64,000 nucleotides of DNA, from the NCBI GenBank assembly GCA_015143295.1, contig CM026567.1, positions 15,394,416-15,458,415 on the forward strand, read 5' to 3'. This document shows, one piece after another, positions 45,785-57,689 of this stretch. Both the position numbers and the translations under genes were made by a program. Within the stretch, counting starts at the first letter, position 1. Every line of letters starts with the position of its first letter. Source of the stretch: Tetracentron sinense. Its lineage: Eukaryota > Streptophyta > Magnoliopsida > Trochodendrales > Trochodendraceae. Below the pieces are notes generated by a model that made no database searches, was not told the DNA's origin, and was given only the letters and a program-made list of their open reading frames with translations.

Positions 45785-47524
45785 TTGGCTATGCTTCTCT
45801 TTGATTTTAGGGCATAACCAATTTTTATTAGATCTTATTACCCTCCCTATAAATTTCGGCTACCCCTATTAATGAATCTTTTTGATTCTTGATTATGAGA
45901 TAATCATTAATAGTGTTAAGGGGTCCCCCCTGTAATTATTGGGGGAATAAAAATTAAGCCCCTAGAAATTAGTGTGATACTAATTTCAAGTTTGGATGAT
46001 TCCAAACCCTCTTGAAATTTCAATAGGGATAGTTATATATAGATAAATAAATTTGGTTAAAGCCCTTAAGGATTTAGAGATCCTTATTAGTATTAAATTA
46101 AATTATTTAATTTATTCTGAGAGCCCCGGGCTAGCATAAATAATATATAATATATTTATCATAATAAATAATTATTATATTTTGTTATTTTATGTGTTGG
46201 ATAGGTTCCACAAATCATACCTCCTTCTCTTTCCCCTCCCCTCCCCTTTTTCTTATTTTTAGAATAGGGTTGTTGATTTATGGTGGACTAAATAAATCGA
46301 AGGAGATGCCCGGAGAACCATTGCAAGATAGGAAATTGTAGTAGAGCTTTATTTAATTCCACTGTTGTGATTAAATAAGGTTGTATGATTTTTGTGAACC
46401 CATTGTGAGATTATAATTATTATATTATTATTCATGTGATGATTAATAGTATTTCCTTTAACCCGGAAGCTGTGATAATTATGATTATCGCTTTTATGAT
46501 AATTTAGGATAATTGGATTTTACTTCTATTAATGGATTGTGTTTAATTGTAAATTGTTTATATTTAGACACAATATATTATTAGTACTCTTTTGGACGTG
46601 GAGTTTGTGACCCATGCGTAAATTTTTACGTAAAACCTTTGCAAACGAGATTATTAGATAATCGTGTCTAAAAAAACATTAATCGTTATGAAAGGTAGAT
46701 GGATCACTAAACTAACATCCAAATACCTTAAAGTTATATGGATGAGTAGGTTTGATTATAAGGTAAAAATCCTAATGATCAAAACCCCCTGTGAGGGCTA
46801 GTAGGAGTTTATCACTCCTTGATAATCCTATTATTGAAAATTTTCATAATTCATATGATGAATATTTGGATAATGATATGATCATGTCTGTTTATATTTG
46901 TTCCCTTCAAGAAAAATATTAAGTGATAATAAATAGGATTACTAATCCTAAGGTCTTCCATTATGAATAAAGACTAGGAATTAATTAGCCTAAGTCTTGT
47001 CTCTCTGATAAGAGTTCGACATAATTCAGTCTAAATTAAACTCCTAGTGCATTATTTCTATTGTAGATAGGTATGTATATGGCCCGATGTGGAGTGTCAA
47101 CTAGCATGGGGGCACACCCCTACTTGATCATATGACAATCGAGAATAATGGGTTTCACTTAAACAAGGAAACATGATGGCTGAAACAGTGACAGTCATGT
47201 TGTCCTTGGAGGTCGCAAGAAAATTGGAAATCACTAATTTACATAAGAAGTTATGCATGAGATGCTTAATGATGGATGGTTACTGTCCACCTTGTAGTGC
47301 ATGTGTAGTACTATCCTAGAATGGAAGATTACATGTGTGTTATGAGGATCCTAATACTCATCTGGAATAAAAGGTTTATTCCCTAATTTCATATACTGAA
47401 GGGAGTGATGAAATTTGAAGAAAGATGAGAGGATCATCAGATTTTAAAATCCCAAAAATCCGATAAATATATGTGTGAAAAATAAATGTAATAATTTATG
47501 CTTATTTTATTGTGTAGATAAGCC
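45785..47524 (+). other. Copia-2 untranslated leader
   Basis: About 1.7 kb of AT-rich DNA without a coding frame, the same position and size as in Copia-1. It holds a CCCCTCCCCTCCCC stretch near 46228-46246. Confidence 0.6.
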
Positions 47525-48655
47525 ATGAATCCTCTTTCCAAGATTCTATAAGAAAATCGGTTGACTGGTCCAAATTTTGTGGACTGAATAAAAAACCTTG
47601 ACATTGTGCTTATCTCTCAGAAGATAGCTTATGTCCTCACTTCCGACTATTCAGAATTTGATGAGGCAATTCAGACCCTTGAGGCAGTTGAGAAAGCCTC
47701 AAAGTGGCATGAGTCAAATAGTTTGGCCAAATGCTACATGCTTGCATCCATGTCGAATGTCCTTCAACAATAACACGAGGGTTTTGCTACAGCTAAGGAC
47801 ATATTGACTAATCTCAGGGAGATGTTTGGGGAACAGAACAGAACTACTAGGCAATTGGCTATGAAAGGACTGATGGGAACCAGGATGTCTGATGGTAGCC
47901 CAGTCCGGGAGCATGTTGTCAAGATGATGGGGTTCATTAATGAACTCTTGACCCTTGGAGCAGATCTTGATCAACAGAGTCAAACGGATACGATCCTGAA
48001 CTCTCTCCCAGAATCCTTTTCAGCTTTTGTGTTGAATTTCAATATGAAAAAATTGGAGATGCTCTGCCAGAGCTCTTGAACATGTTCCAAGGAGCTGAGG
48101 ACCTTATGAAGCGTACTAATCTCTATGCAAATGTGGCAAAAGGAATTGGACCTTAAATGCCCAAGCCTAAAGGGCAAAGGCCAGAAAAAGAAGAAGTCAA
48201 ATTTCTCCAGATTCCTCAAAAGTAAGAAGGGTAAGAACAAGAAAGCTTCTGAGAAAAAGGACAAGGAAAAGAATCAAAATGTCTACTTCTATTGCAAGAA
48301 ACTAGGTCACTGGAAGAGGAATTGCAAAGTCTACTTAGCATCCCTCAAAGACAAACCTTTGAAAGGTATGTCAGAATCTTTCATCATTGAATCCAATTTC
48401 ATTATTGCTTCCTCAAACTCTTGGTGTGTAGATAGTGGATCTACCTCACATAATTGTAATATGTTACAGGGGTTTCAAGAGAGCAGAAAGGTCAGTGATG
48501 GAGAAGTCAAGATAAGGATGGGAACGGAAGCAAGTGTTGCTGCGATCGCCATCGGGACTTATGTTTTAGAATTTGCTTTTAATAGGATCTTATTTTTGAA
48601 AGACTGTTTATATGTGCCAGACATGCGCAAAAATTTGATTTCTATTTCTAGTTAA
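47525..48655 (+). pseudogene. Copia-2 gag and protease
   Basis: The start ATG at 47525 corresponds to that of Copia-1, with stops after 8 and 21 codons and again at about 47771. REMFGEQNRTTRQ and VREHVVKMMGFINEL are readable. Compensating frame breaks lie at about 48050-48130. The zinc knuckle near 48280-48325 reads YFYCKKLGHWKRNC, with Tyr in place of the first Cys. The protease begins SWCVDSGSTSH (DSG active site) near 48420. The product cannot function. Confidence 0.88.
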
Positions 48656-49840
48656 ATCGTTAATGGCTATTCAGTGCATTTTGATACTAATGTAGTTATC
48701 AAATACAATAATAGTTTTATTGTTTTCGGCACATTGTCTAATGGTCTTTATTATTTTGATCCTGTAAGCAATTCTGTAAATAACACTGAGGATAAAGAGT
48801 CAACCAGTGTGACACCTCAGAAAAGAGGTAGAGAGTCTGTGAATCCAACATACTTATGGCATCTCAGATTATGCCATATCGATTTGGATAGGCTCAATAG
48901 ATTGGTAAAGGATGGTCCTTTAAATCATTTACATGTTGAACCTTATCCAACTTGTGAACCTTGTTTGCAAGGTAAAATGACCAGAAGGCCATTTATAGGC
49001 AAACCTATGAGAGCCACAAGTATATTGGAATTAATTCACACTGATGTATGTGGACCCATGAATCATTCAACCAGAGGTGGCTTTGTCTACTTCATTACAT
49101 TCACAGATGATTTTTCAAGATCTGGTTATATATATCTAATGAAAAACAAGTCAGAATCTTTTGAAAAGTTCAAAGAATTCTATAATGAAGTAGAAAAGCA
49201 ATCAGGTAAATGTATTAAAACTCTCAGATCCGACCACGGAGGAAATTACCTCTCGAATGAGTTCATGGATTATCTTGAAGATAATGGAATTTTATCCCAA
49301 TGGACTCTCCCAGGAACACCCCAGCTTAATAGTGTTTCAGAAAGAAGAAATCGAACCTATTGGATATAGTTCATTCAATGATGAATAATACTGATTTGCC
49401 AATATCTTTTTAGGGATATGCATTAGAGACTATAATCTATCTATTGAATAGGGTACCTTCTAAGTCTGTTTCTAAAACTCCATTTGAGCTATGGAATGGG
49501 CGAAAGCCTAGTCTGAATCATGTCAAGATATAGGGTTGTCCAGTTCATGTGCGAAAGCAGAACTTCGACAAGTTGGAAAGTAAGACTGAGAAGTGCCTAT
49601 TTATAGGATACCCAAAAGAAATTCTCAGATATTATTTCTATAATCCTAGCGAACAAAAGGTGTTTGTAAGCAGGAATGCCATTTTTCTAGAAGATGATAT
49701 GATCCTCAATAGATGGATTTAGAATTGATCTTGAGGAGCAAAGTCAGAATAAAGTGATCATGGTTAATCCTATCTTAACTGAACCTTTAAATACACAACA
49801 GCCTAGGAGAAGTACAAGGATCAGTTGACCTTCAGATAGA
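48656..49840 (+). pseudogene. Copia-2 integrase
   Basis: The GAG-pre-integrase motif (YLWHLRLCHIDLDRLNRLV) and CEPCLQGKMTRRPF are followed by the DDE core. This shows TFTDDFSRSGY, TLRSDHGGNYL (Asn replaces the usual Glu after GG) and QLNSVSERRNRT (usually QQNGV). A 1-base change near 49358 shifts the frame. The rest, YLLNRVPSKS, GCPVHVRKQN and FIGYPKE, is readable in the next frame with two stops near 49412 and 49531. Confidence 0.88.
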
Positions 49841-51168
49841 TTGTCTTATCAGCATGAGGTATATTCTATGGAATCGGATTCTTTAGATGATGATCCTTAC
49901 ACTTATCAAGAAGCAATATGGATATTGATTTTGATAATTGGAATAAGGCCATGGAATTTGAAATGGACTCCATGTACTCAAATGGTGTTTGGACCCTGGT
50001 TGAAAAGCTTGAGGGAATTAGACCTATTGGGTGCAAATGGATCTACAAGAGGAAACGTGGATCCGATGGAAAGGTAGAGACCTTTACCCTATGTTTGGTT
50101 GTCAAGAAAATAAATAAAAACATGGAAAAGAAAAGAAAATTAGACAAAACACAACAAAAATTTGTATTAAAAATCTAAAATTTTCTTTTCTTTTCCATGT
50201 TTTCTACAATTTTCTCGGCAACCAAACATAGCATTAAAGCAAGGCTTGTGGTGAAAGGGTATAGTCAAAGAGCTGGTATCGACTATGAGGAAACCTTTTC
50301 ACTAGTAGCAATGCTAAAGTCCATCAGAATTTTGTTATCAATTGCAGCTTTCTATGATTATGAGATATGGCAGATGGATGTCAAAGCCGTTTTCTTGAAT
50401 GGAAACATTCAAGGGGATATTTATATGGACCAACCCAAAGGTTTTGAACTCCATGGCCAAAATAATAAAGTCTGCAAATTGATAAAATTCATTTATGGCC
50501 TTAAGCAAGCTTCTCGGAGTTGGAATATCCGTTTTGATGAATCAATCAAATCGTTTAGTTTTCAACAAAACATGGATGAAGCATGTGTGTACAAGAAGGT
50601 CAGTGGGAGTGCAATAACTTTCTTAGTTCTTTATGTAGATGATATTCTACTCATTGGGAATGATGTAGTAATGTTATCAACGGTTAAAATTTGGTTGTCA
50701 TGTAACTTTGCAATGAAAGACCTCGGTGAGGCATCTTATATTCTTGGTCTTAAATTGTTTAGAGATCGAAAGAAAAAGATGTTGGGATTGTCCTAAGTCA
50801 ATTACATTGACAAGATCTTGTGCAAATATAGCATGGAAAATTCCAAGAAAGGGTTTTTACCCTGTAGACATGAAATTAGTCTCTCCAAATCAAAGTCTCC
50901 AAAGACTGATGATGAAAGAGAGAAAATGAGTCATATCCCATATGCATCTGCAATGGGAAGTCTCATGTATGCTATGTTGTGCACAATACTTGATATCTGT
51001 CACGCAGTGAAATTCATAAGTAGATATCAATCAAATCCAGGTCCTGAGCATTGGACAGCAGTTAAGCACATTTTCAAGTATTTGAGGAGGACAATGCACC
51101 AATATTGTTTGGTTTACAGTGAAGAAAATCTGACTGTTGCAGGGTACATAGATTCAAATTTTTAGGCA
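49841..51168 (+). pseudogene. Copia-2 reverse transcriptase, with MITE inside
   Basis: DNWNKAMEFEMDSMYSNGVW starts the domain. GCKWIYKRKRGSDGKVETF stands before the MITE (50087-50233), and KARLVVKGYSQ directly after it, in the same frame. WQMDVKAVFLNG, IYGLKQASRSWN and the active site YVDD (50632-50643) follow. Stops are TAA at 50794-50796 and TAG at 51163-51165. The connecting SLMYAMLCTILDICHAV is intact. Confidence 0.9.
50084..50236. mobile_element. Tourist-like (PIF/Harbinger) MITE with TTA duplication
   Basis: A 147-bp foldback element at 50087-50233, flanked by TTA at 50084-50086 and 50234-50236. The ends CCCTATGTTTGGTTGTCAAG and (reverse complement) TGCTATGTTTGGTTGCCGAG are inverted repeats. 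The inversion continues inward through AACATGGAAAAGAAAAGAAA, so nearly the whole element folds back. It has no coding capacity. TTA duplications and GTTTGG ends are typical of Tourist-type MITEs. Confidence 0.9.
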
Positions 51169-51615
51169 GATGTTGATGATAGAAAGTCCACCTCAGGATT
51201 TGTCTTTACTCTTGGGAAATGAGCATTTAGTTAGAGGAGTTGCAAGCAATCAACAACTGCTGACTCAACAACTGAAGCTGAATATGTTGCTGCATGTGAT
51301 GCTGCAAAGGAAGCAATGTGGATAAAGAAGTTCATTCTTGAACTTGGTGTTGTCCCCTCGATTGAATCTCCTATCACACTTTATTGTGATAATAGTGGTG
51401 CTGTAGCTCAAGCCATAGAGCCTAGAGCACATCAGAAGACAAAGCATATTGAATGGAGATTTCATCTGATTCGAGACATTGTCAAGAGAGGAGACATTGA
51501 GTTATCCAAGATTGCGTTAGCGGATAACGTGGCGGACCCATTTACTAAAGCACTACCTCAGAAGGTGTTTGAGAAACATCTAGAGTCGATGGGTATTAGA
51601 TACATAGGAGATTGA
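51169..51615 (+). pseudogene. Copia-2 RNase H
   Basis: ADVDDRKSTSGFVFTLGK, STTEAEYVAACDAAKEA, LYCDNSGAVAQ and LADNVADPFTKALP match Copia RNase H. Two stops lie near 51220-51235, and the first catalytic Asp segment ends with a stop at 51163. The final stop is at 51613-51615, 9 bp before the purine-rich stretch preceding the LTR. Confidence 0.88.
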
Positions 51616-51624
51616 CTTTGAGTG

Positions 51625-51636
51625 CAAGTGGGAGAT
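51625..51636 (+). promoter_or_regulatory. Polypurine tract, Copia-2
   Basis: CAAGTGGGAGAT directly before the 3' LTR, the same as in Copia-1. Confidence 0.8.
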
Positions 51637-53882
51637 TGTTAGACATATATGCCCACGAAAGCCATTCCGGAATTGTATTTATCTATTTAATCAATAAATG
51701 CATATTTTACATTCACACATTGTCTTCTACATTGGGTAATATATCAAAAGTATCTCATTGGATGAGACTACTTTGTGCCATAGGTAACATTATAGGAAAA
51801 CCATCCAATTAGTTGATAACTGATTGCTAAGGAGATATGGTTTTTCGGTTCCTTGGAGACCTAAAATTGTTCTGAGTTAATCAGGATACATCTGAACAAT
51901 GTATTCCCAATAACTTACATATTGTTAGTTCCATATGATGGAGTGATGAATCTCAATCACTGAGAGAAGGGTCTCTTGACTAAGATGTGGATATAAGTAA
52001 GAAGTACTTATATTGCAACTGGATCGCTCAGTGGATACCCTTAGAAATATACTGTCTTTATATTTAGGGTAGTCTATTTGACAGATTGCCCTTAAACTGA
52101 GAGTTCGACATCTTCTCTAGTATTTGTCTATATAGCTTTGATGTAGCCAATCGTCAATGTCCAACACACCGGACTAAATACGGGCTCATTGGGTTATGTA
52201 CGCTATATTAGAAGAAGTGTGTGTACGCTCAACAAGGATTCCACTACTCTTACAGAGTAAATAATATTGAGTTGATACTTGTCAAAACCGGACTTGAAAA
52301 ACCCAATACTGATATTTATCGATGAAATGGTTTTATCGAGGAGTTTATTTTCTGTATAAAAGAAATGTAATTACTATTATCATTTCTTTTAAAGAATTTC
52401 TTAAATGTTTTGAAAGTTCAAGTTTGACTAAAAGTATCAAAGAGAATGAGTTCTCAATATAAGTCAGGAATAAAGACAGTATTAGATATTGTCCCGTAAG
52501 CTTATAACAATATTGGAAGTAGAAGGACGCATCTGTAAACAAATCTTGAGATAGAAATACCTGCAAGTAATTCTCTATTTTCTGGAGGTTAATCATAATG
52601 TGTTAATGAACATTATTGTGATTGGTGGAAGTCCAGAGATATATATATAATTTTATAATCCTAATGGAGTGTAGGAAAAGTATTTTCTAGTAACAATGCT
52701 TTAACCAAGAGGTTGAGTACTTGATCCCACAATCGGAAATAGGAGATCCCTTTAGATCCCACACACAAGGACTTTCTTAAAGTATTTAATTTAATATTTA
52801 TTAAATTAATTAATTTCTCTAAGTAATCATTATATGGTATTGTGAAGCTCTAAAAGGTGGAATCACATTAGATGTGAAAAACCAAATGGGTAGGACCCAT
52901 TGGGAATTATTATAAAAGAATAATTAAAGTGAAGCTCTAAAAGGTGGAATCACATTAGATGTGAAAAACCAAATGGGTAGGACCCATTGGGAATTATTAT
53001 AAAAGAATAATTAAAGTGACCTAAGGGTTTGTGAAACCCTAGGGGCGTGTGGAGTGGGGCCCACCTAGGGTGGGACGCCCACTTCAATGAGGAGATAATA
53101 ATAGTTATTATTTAATTAGTTTCTAAATAACTAACTCCTTATTGGATAAGGTTAGTCAGTTAGTTAGGGTTACTTACTAATTAAAGATTCTTTGTTGGAC
53201 AAGGATTCTATTAGTTTCTTGCTAATCAAGGAATCCTAATTGGATTAGGATAAGGATAAGATTAGTTGGTTACTAATAGATAAGGTTAGTTTCTATCTTG
53301 ATTAATCCTAATTAATTAGGAGATATCAAGAAATGAAAAAATTGAGGGAATCCTAATTAGAATAAGGATGAGATCCAAGAAGGATCTCTATATAAGGGGT
53401 GGACGTCCACTTTGTGGAACACATTAACAATTTCCAGATTTTGGAAATCTCTCCCCTCCCATCAACATCTCATGCCCCTCTCTCCTCTAAAGGTGTACGG
53501 TCAACTCTTTCGCCCTTTTCTTCCATTCTCTTGTTTTCTAGTTTGAAAAATAAAGAAGAAGATCTTGTTTCTTGAAGATCAAGATTGGATCTTTATTTCA
53601 AGATCCTAGAGCTGGAAATTTGGAAGGGTCATTAGCTTTCATTAGAGAAAGCTTTAAAGAAAAAGAAGGTTCGTGTGGATTGCGAAGGAGACTTGGCGCT
53701 TCTGAAGTTTTGCCGATCTAGCATTCTATCGTGGAATTGACTTAACAATTTCAAAGTCGCAAAGGTGATTATGATTTTAACTCTCATTGAATAAAATTAA
53801 TTAGAATCTTAGTCAGATCTTGGGATTCGATGTATGCCCCCCAAGAATTGTTTTTCTAAAATTAAAAAGAGGCATACTTTCA
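51637..53882 (+). repeat. Copia-2 3' LTR
   Basis: 2246 bp, longer than the 5' LTR mainly because of an 87-bp tandem duplication at 52842-53015. TATA box at 53389-53396. Confidence 0.92.
52842..53015 (+). repeat. 87-bp tandem duplication inside Copia-2 3' LTR
   Basis: GTGAAGCTCTAAAAGGTGGA starts at 52842 and again at 52929, and the two units are virtually identical. The 5' LTR has a single copy (near 44814-44903). Confidence 0.92.
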
Positions 53883-54550
53883 TATACTTGTCTGATAGGT
53901 TGCTTGTACTCTTAGTCTCTATGAGGTTTAGGAGGACTTGTGATAGGATGAAATGTAGGCTAGGGGACCGAAGTTTGGGACACCCTGAGGATTGCTCCTG
54001 CTGCAGTTGACTTGCACTCTCTTTGAGTTTTTTTTTTGCTCCACTAGGGAATTCTCCTTTTTGGTAGAGGCTGATCTTGGGGATTTTTCTTGGTTTGAAG
54101 TAAACTCATTTAGGGAGTATTTGAGAGAGATTGACTCTACTGGGGAAAGTTTCGGGAGAGGTTGTCCCTGAAAGATTTCTGTATGGAGATTGATTTTGCT
54201 GGGGAGAGAGTCAGGAGAGATTTTCTCTGTGGGGAGTCTCTGACTTTGAGAATGTTTCAACTTCTATTTTGAATTTTTCTTTGATGGAAACTTATACTTC
54301 TTTGATCGAAGCCGATTCCGTCAGGGGTCTGCTCTTTTGATGACCACACCTGTTTGTCAGGTTGCCTACGTACCCTTTGCAGAATCAAGTCGAAACGTAG
54401 TTCAGACCGATGTCATGGATGGCAAGGGAGGGCGTCCCTGATGAAGTGTTTTTGTGAGGAAAGGTTGTCAGGCTCAAGGGGCTAACTAGCGGATTTTATT
54501 GATCTAACTGAGGATTAGATGGTTGGGGAGAAGGGGAGTGTGCTAAGGAG
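53883..54550. repeat. Tat/Ogre-like LTR-type DNA, right remainder
   Basis: Continuation of the sequence cut at 43616; no gene. 54040-54245 has loose repeats of GGGGAGA-rich wording. AGGTTGCCTACGTACCC (54359-54375) followed by CGAAACGTAGTTCAGACCGA (54392-54411) is a phrase I recall from Tat/Ogre LTRs. Confidence 0.45.
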
Positions 54551-54554
54551 ATTG

Positions 54555-54861
54555 GGGCCCTAAATCCCCAAAATACGGGGCCTTTAGTGGCGGTTTTATA
54601 AAACGCTGCTAAAGACCATTAAAAATCGCCACAGATGGATTGGCGTAAGCCAGTTTCCGTGGCATCTTCTCATAAACGCCATTGAAGTTGTTTTCCCGCC
54701 ATGCCTTTAACGGCGTTTTTTTAACCGTACGCCACTATACATGGTTCCTGCCATGTCTTCAGCGGCATTATATAAGAAGCACCGCTATATGTTCTCTTCA
54801 GCAGTGTTTTTCTTTAAACGCCTCTAAAAGTTTGCCATTGAAACCCTTTAGTTTTGTAGTG
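54555..54861. mobile_element. CACTA-type (EnSpm) transposon terminal fragment
   Basis: The right end reads GTTTTGTAGTG (54851-54861), the reverse complement of CACTACAAAAC, the hallmark CACTA terminus. Inside lie several inverted copies of a GGCGTTTT / AAACGCC-type subterminal motif (CCTTTAGTGGCGGTTTTAT, AACGGCGTTTTTTT, TTTAAACGCCTCTAAA). No matching left CACTA end is seen, so it is a fragment or a small derivative that lost one end. Confidence 0.75.
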
Positions 54862-56966
54862 TGGAGAAGGATGTAGTGAGGTGAGAAAAATGTACGAGCC
54901 ATTAAGGGATGTGAAATTACTGTTTTATCCTCATATAATAATTTAATTTATAAAATTATGTAAAAATTACATCTCATTATGGGTATTTAGTCTAATAAAC
55001 TATAATTATATGCCTATAATGATTCGGATATTTATCACCCAATTATAAAAGGATGTACAAGTGTTATCCGAAAGGTTTTAGCAAATACCTAATTTGATAA
55101 TTATCCAAATATTGAGATTAGAATTAAAATCCAATTCAATAATATCCGAATCCGTTAAAAACCCTACTAGACAATGCAAAGCCTTAGACGCGATGTCTGA
55201 GTGTAGCAAAATCTAATCCAATCCAAATAAGACAACAAAACTGACCGTTGTTCCTAACGTCAACCAACCCATTACAAGACCTGTTTGAATAGAGCGCTTT
55301 GGAATGGCTTCTCGAAGGATTAGATTCAAACTAGGACTCCATTCAATCCTACGTCTATTTCACTTAGAATAGCCTCAATTTTGGCTGCTTTAATCCTCGG
55401 TTGTTTTGGAGGATTCTTGAGAATCTATCATACTCCTTCCTTCAGATCACTGCTGTGGATTGTAGCACCACTCTGGGTTACCAACTTTGCAATGGAAAAA
55501 TTCCCAAATGAAAAATAATCTGATCCTCACGGGTGCCGTGAAGAGCAGGTCTTGCCCTTTTAAAACTCATTATGCTTCCTTTTTCAAACTCCTTTAACCT
55601 TTATTTTTAAAAGAAAAAAACAATTGTTAAAAATATCAACGACAATTAAAAATAGTTAAATATAGTAAAATGAGACACTCGAACAGTTTTAAAGGGGCAA
55701 AACACCGCATGCAGATTATTGCTCTTTTTCAAATGAGGAATTGTAATCCTACTCTCAGCCTCCACCAACCACATGTCCATTCTTGATGAGAGAGAGTGCT
55801 TTAACCTAATTGAAGGAGGCTAAGAGTAGGGGTTGACTAAAAGTAGGTCTAGCACGCCGTTCTTGAAAGAGACCCGTAAATTCAAGTTTTACCGAAAAGG
55901 GGCCTTAACTAGCTAATTTAATTTATTTTTAACTTCATTTAACTATGGTTAAGATTTACTAGCTCAAATATACTCCTGAATCCTAATCGTCTATGGCTAA
56001 TGACAAAGGGTTGGGATTTGGCATGACTTATTTTATCTTTTCTAATATCACATCAACTTTATAATAATTGAATTAAAGGGTTAGGATTTGACATTATATT
56101 TGCGAGTAAACCCAGACTTTCAAAGCCAACACCTTACCAAGAATCCCTAGAAGGGGTGAAAAATCCCACGCTTTGATGTTAAGGGATCTTTTATTTTCAT
56201 GCAATTTAATATTAGCTCAGTCGTGTTTTGGGCAGTGTAATAACCAACCAAATATATATTATAAAATTAACAATGTACATTTGCATGTAGTAGCATTACC
56301 ATGTTTATCCTCAGGGCATAATGAAAGGATAACAAAGGCCATATGGTTCACCTCCGAGACCAGCTCCTTGTACAATAATGGAATATGGATCAACCTCATC
56401 ACAGGAGCTACCAAGCCATCAATACTCTAAAATGCAACATAGACCTGAATCTGTGAACTCGGTTAACTGACTTCGACATCTTGAATGTTCTATCCTTACA
56501 AGATCACAAAGAAAGCTACATTGTCAAACAAAATCATATTAAATCACGTCGATCTCCATTAGGAGATCTCACCTCGATTAGTTAGGCTACCATTATGAAG
56601 ATATTCAAGCAAAAATGATCATGAGTGAAACATCATGTTTCTTACATTCGCACAGAATCATAGCTAAGCACATAAAATGATTACCACGACACAATTTATA
56701 AAATATTTCAGGAGATGGTAAACATATGATAATCCATGATAACCATTAAATAATATAAATGAATATCATAATGGAATAAATAAAATTTTAGTTTATCACG
56801 TGCTCCATCTGAAAGGTTGAAAAACAGTAAACCTAACACCACAAATACAGACTACAATTATTTCATTCAGTTTAAATATTGTAATTATTGATAATTACAC
56901 ATTTTGCCCCTGGATAGTGTAAAAGGAGAGCTCCGCACATGCAGAGCTCTGCATGAAAATTAATCC
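54862..56966. other. AT-rich DNA, no feature recognised
   Basis: Frames longer than 60 codons are few and without recognisable domains. No tRNA-like clover, LTR ends or tandem arrays were noticed. Confidence 0.5.
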
Positions 56967-57437
56967 CTATTTCATTACATATATGAGAAACATAACCAGC
57001 CCAGCAAATACTAGGGGACCAACTAGAACAGGAATTAATGCAATTAAGGTCATGTGAAGTAGAATGCAAGTTGCAAAACTGATGGCGTAAGTTACTGATC
57101 CCAAGGTGACCCACATAGTAATTTTGACAATCAGAACCAAGCCTGGGCTAGTTTTAGTTTGACGTCTTTTAGTGAGTACAAACAGACCCAGTCCTGAAAC
57201 AAATGATGCATACGTTAATGATGTGTACGCTTTGAAGAATGTTTTGTGGGTAACATCTGCCTTTTCGTTTCCTGGAATTCCGGCTAGGAGACTAATAATC
57301 CTTGCAGCTGAGATTGGGATTACCCAACATGCAACTTTATATTCGGCCTTAAGCTCTGGTTCTGTCCTTGTGCCTACTGCCTCTTGTGAGAGTGGTACCA
57401 TAGAAGGTTGAGCAGCTACTTCTGGGACATTAATCAC
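56967..57437 (-). CDS. Possible host gene exon: small multi-pass membrane protein of unknown function
   Basis: Minus-strand frame with a natural stop at 56967-56969. The track-style start at 57437 is a GTG; the first ATG in frame lies at about 57365 (MVPLSQEAVG). The frame is open further up to a TGA near 57472, so this may be a last exon. The hydrophilic N-terminus (about 35 residues) is followed by a weak hydrophobic stretch and three strong ones: about residues 67-86 (KAYTSLTYASFVSGLGLFVL), 98-119 and 123-150. A lysine/arginine-rich loop (TKRRQTKTS) lies between the first two. The C-terminus ends LIYVMK. A branch-like CCTAACT and TAAG lie just upstream in sense, compatible with a splice acceptor. 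I do not recognise the family. The residue use is not repeat-like, unlike most of the window. Confidence 0.45.
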   Translation of the reverse strand: MINVPEVAAQPSMVPLSQEAVGTRTEPELKAEYKVACWVIPISAARIISLLAGIPGNEKADVTHKTFFKAYTSLTYASFVSGLGLFVLTKRRQTKTSPGLVLIVKITMWVTLGSVTYAISFATCILLHMTLIALIPVLVGPLVFAGLVMFLIYVMK

Positions 57438-57544
57438 AATTCTTGAAGTAGACTCTCGTCCCTTACATCAAAAATTGCAGTTAGGATCTTCACTGACATA
57501 TTAAGTTGAGAAAATGATGCATACTCCCTGAAACCGATGCGAAA

Positions 57545-57685
57545 CAGGCAATACGTATAGGTTTCAGTAGGTCTTGTACGATATCTATACTAATAAGAAA
57601 CAAACAGGCGATACATATAGGTTTCAGTAGACCTTGTACGATATCCTACTTGTACGATATCTATACTAATAAGAGACAAACAATA
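57545..57685. repeat. Two ~60-75-bp direct repeats
   Basis: GATACATATAGGTTTCAGTA...CTTGTACGATATCTATACTA...AATAAGAAACAAACAGG occurs twice. The second copy has a small internal duplication of CTTGTACGATATC. Confidence 0.8.
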
Positions 57686-57689
57686 CATA

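Larger units (their letters stand above)
43617..53882 (+). mobile_element. Copia-2: complete but inactive Ty1/Copia element
   Basis: A 10.3-kb element. LTRs begin TGTTAGACATATATGCCC and end GGCATACTTTCA. Gag, protease, integrase, reverse transcriptase and RNase H are collinear with Copia-1 and related at protein level, but with many more stops. The flanks GATAT (43612-43616) and TATAC (53883-53887) agree at only three of five positions, so the target duplication is decayed or absent. It carries a nested MITE. Copia-2 looks older or more decayed than Copia-1. Confidence 0.92.

Noticed and set aside
43612..53887. A clear 5-bp target duplication for Copia-2
   Set aside because: GATAT and TATAC agree at only three positions, so I do not claim it, although the LTR ends are firm.
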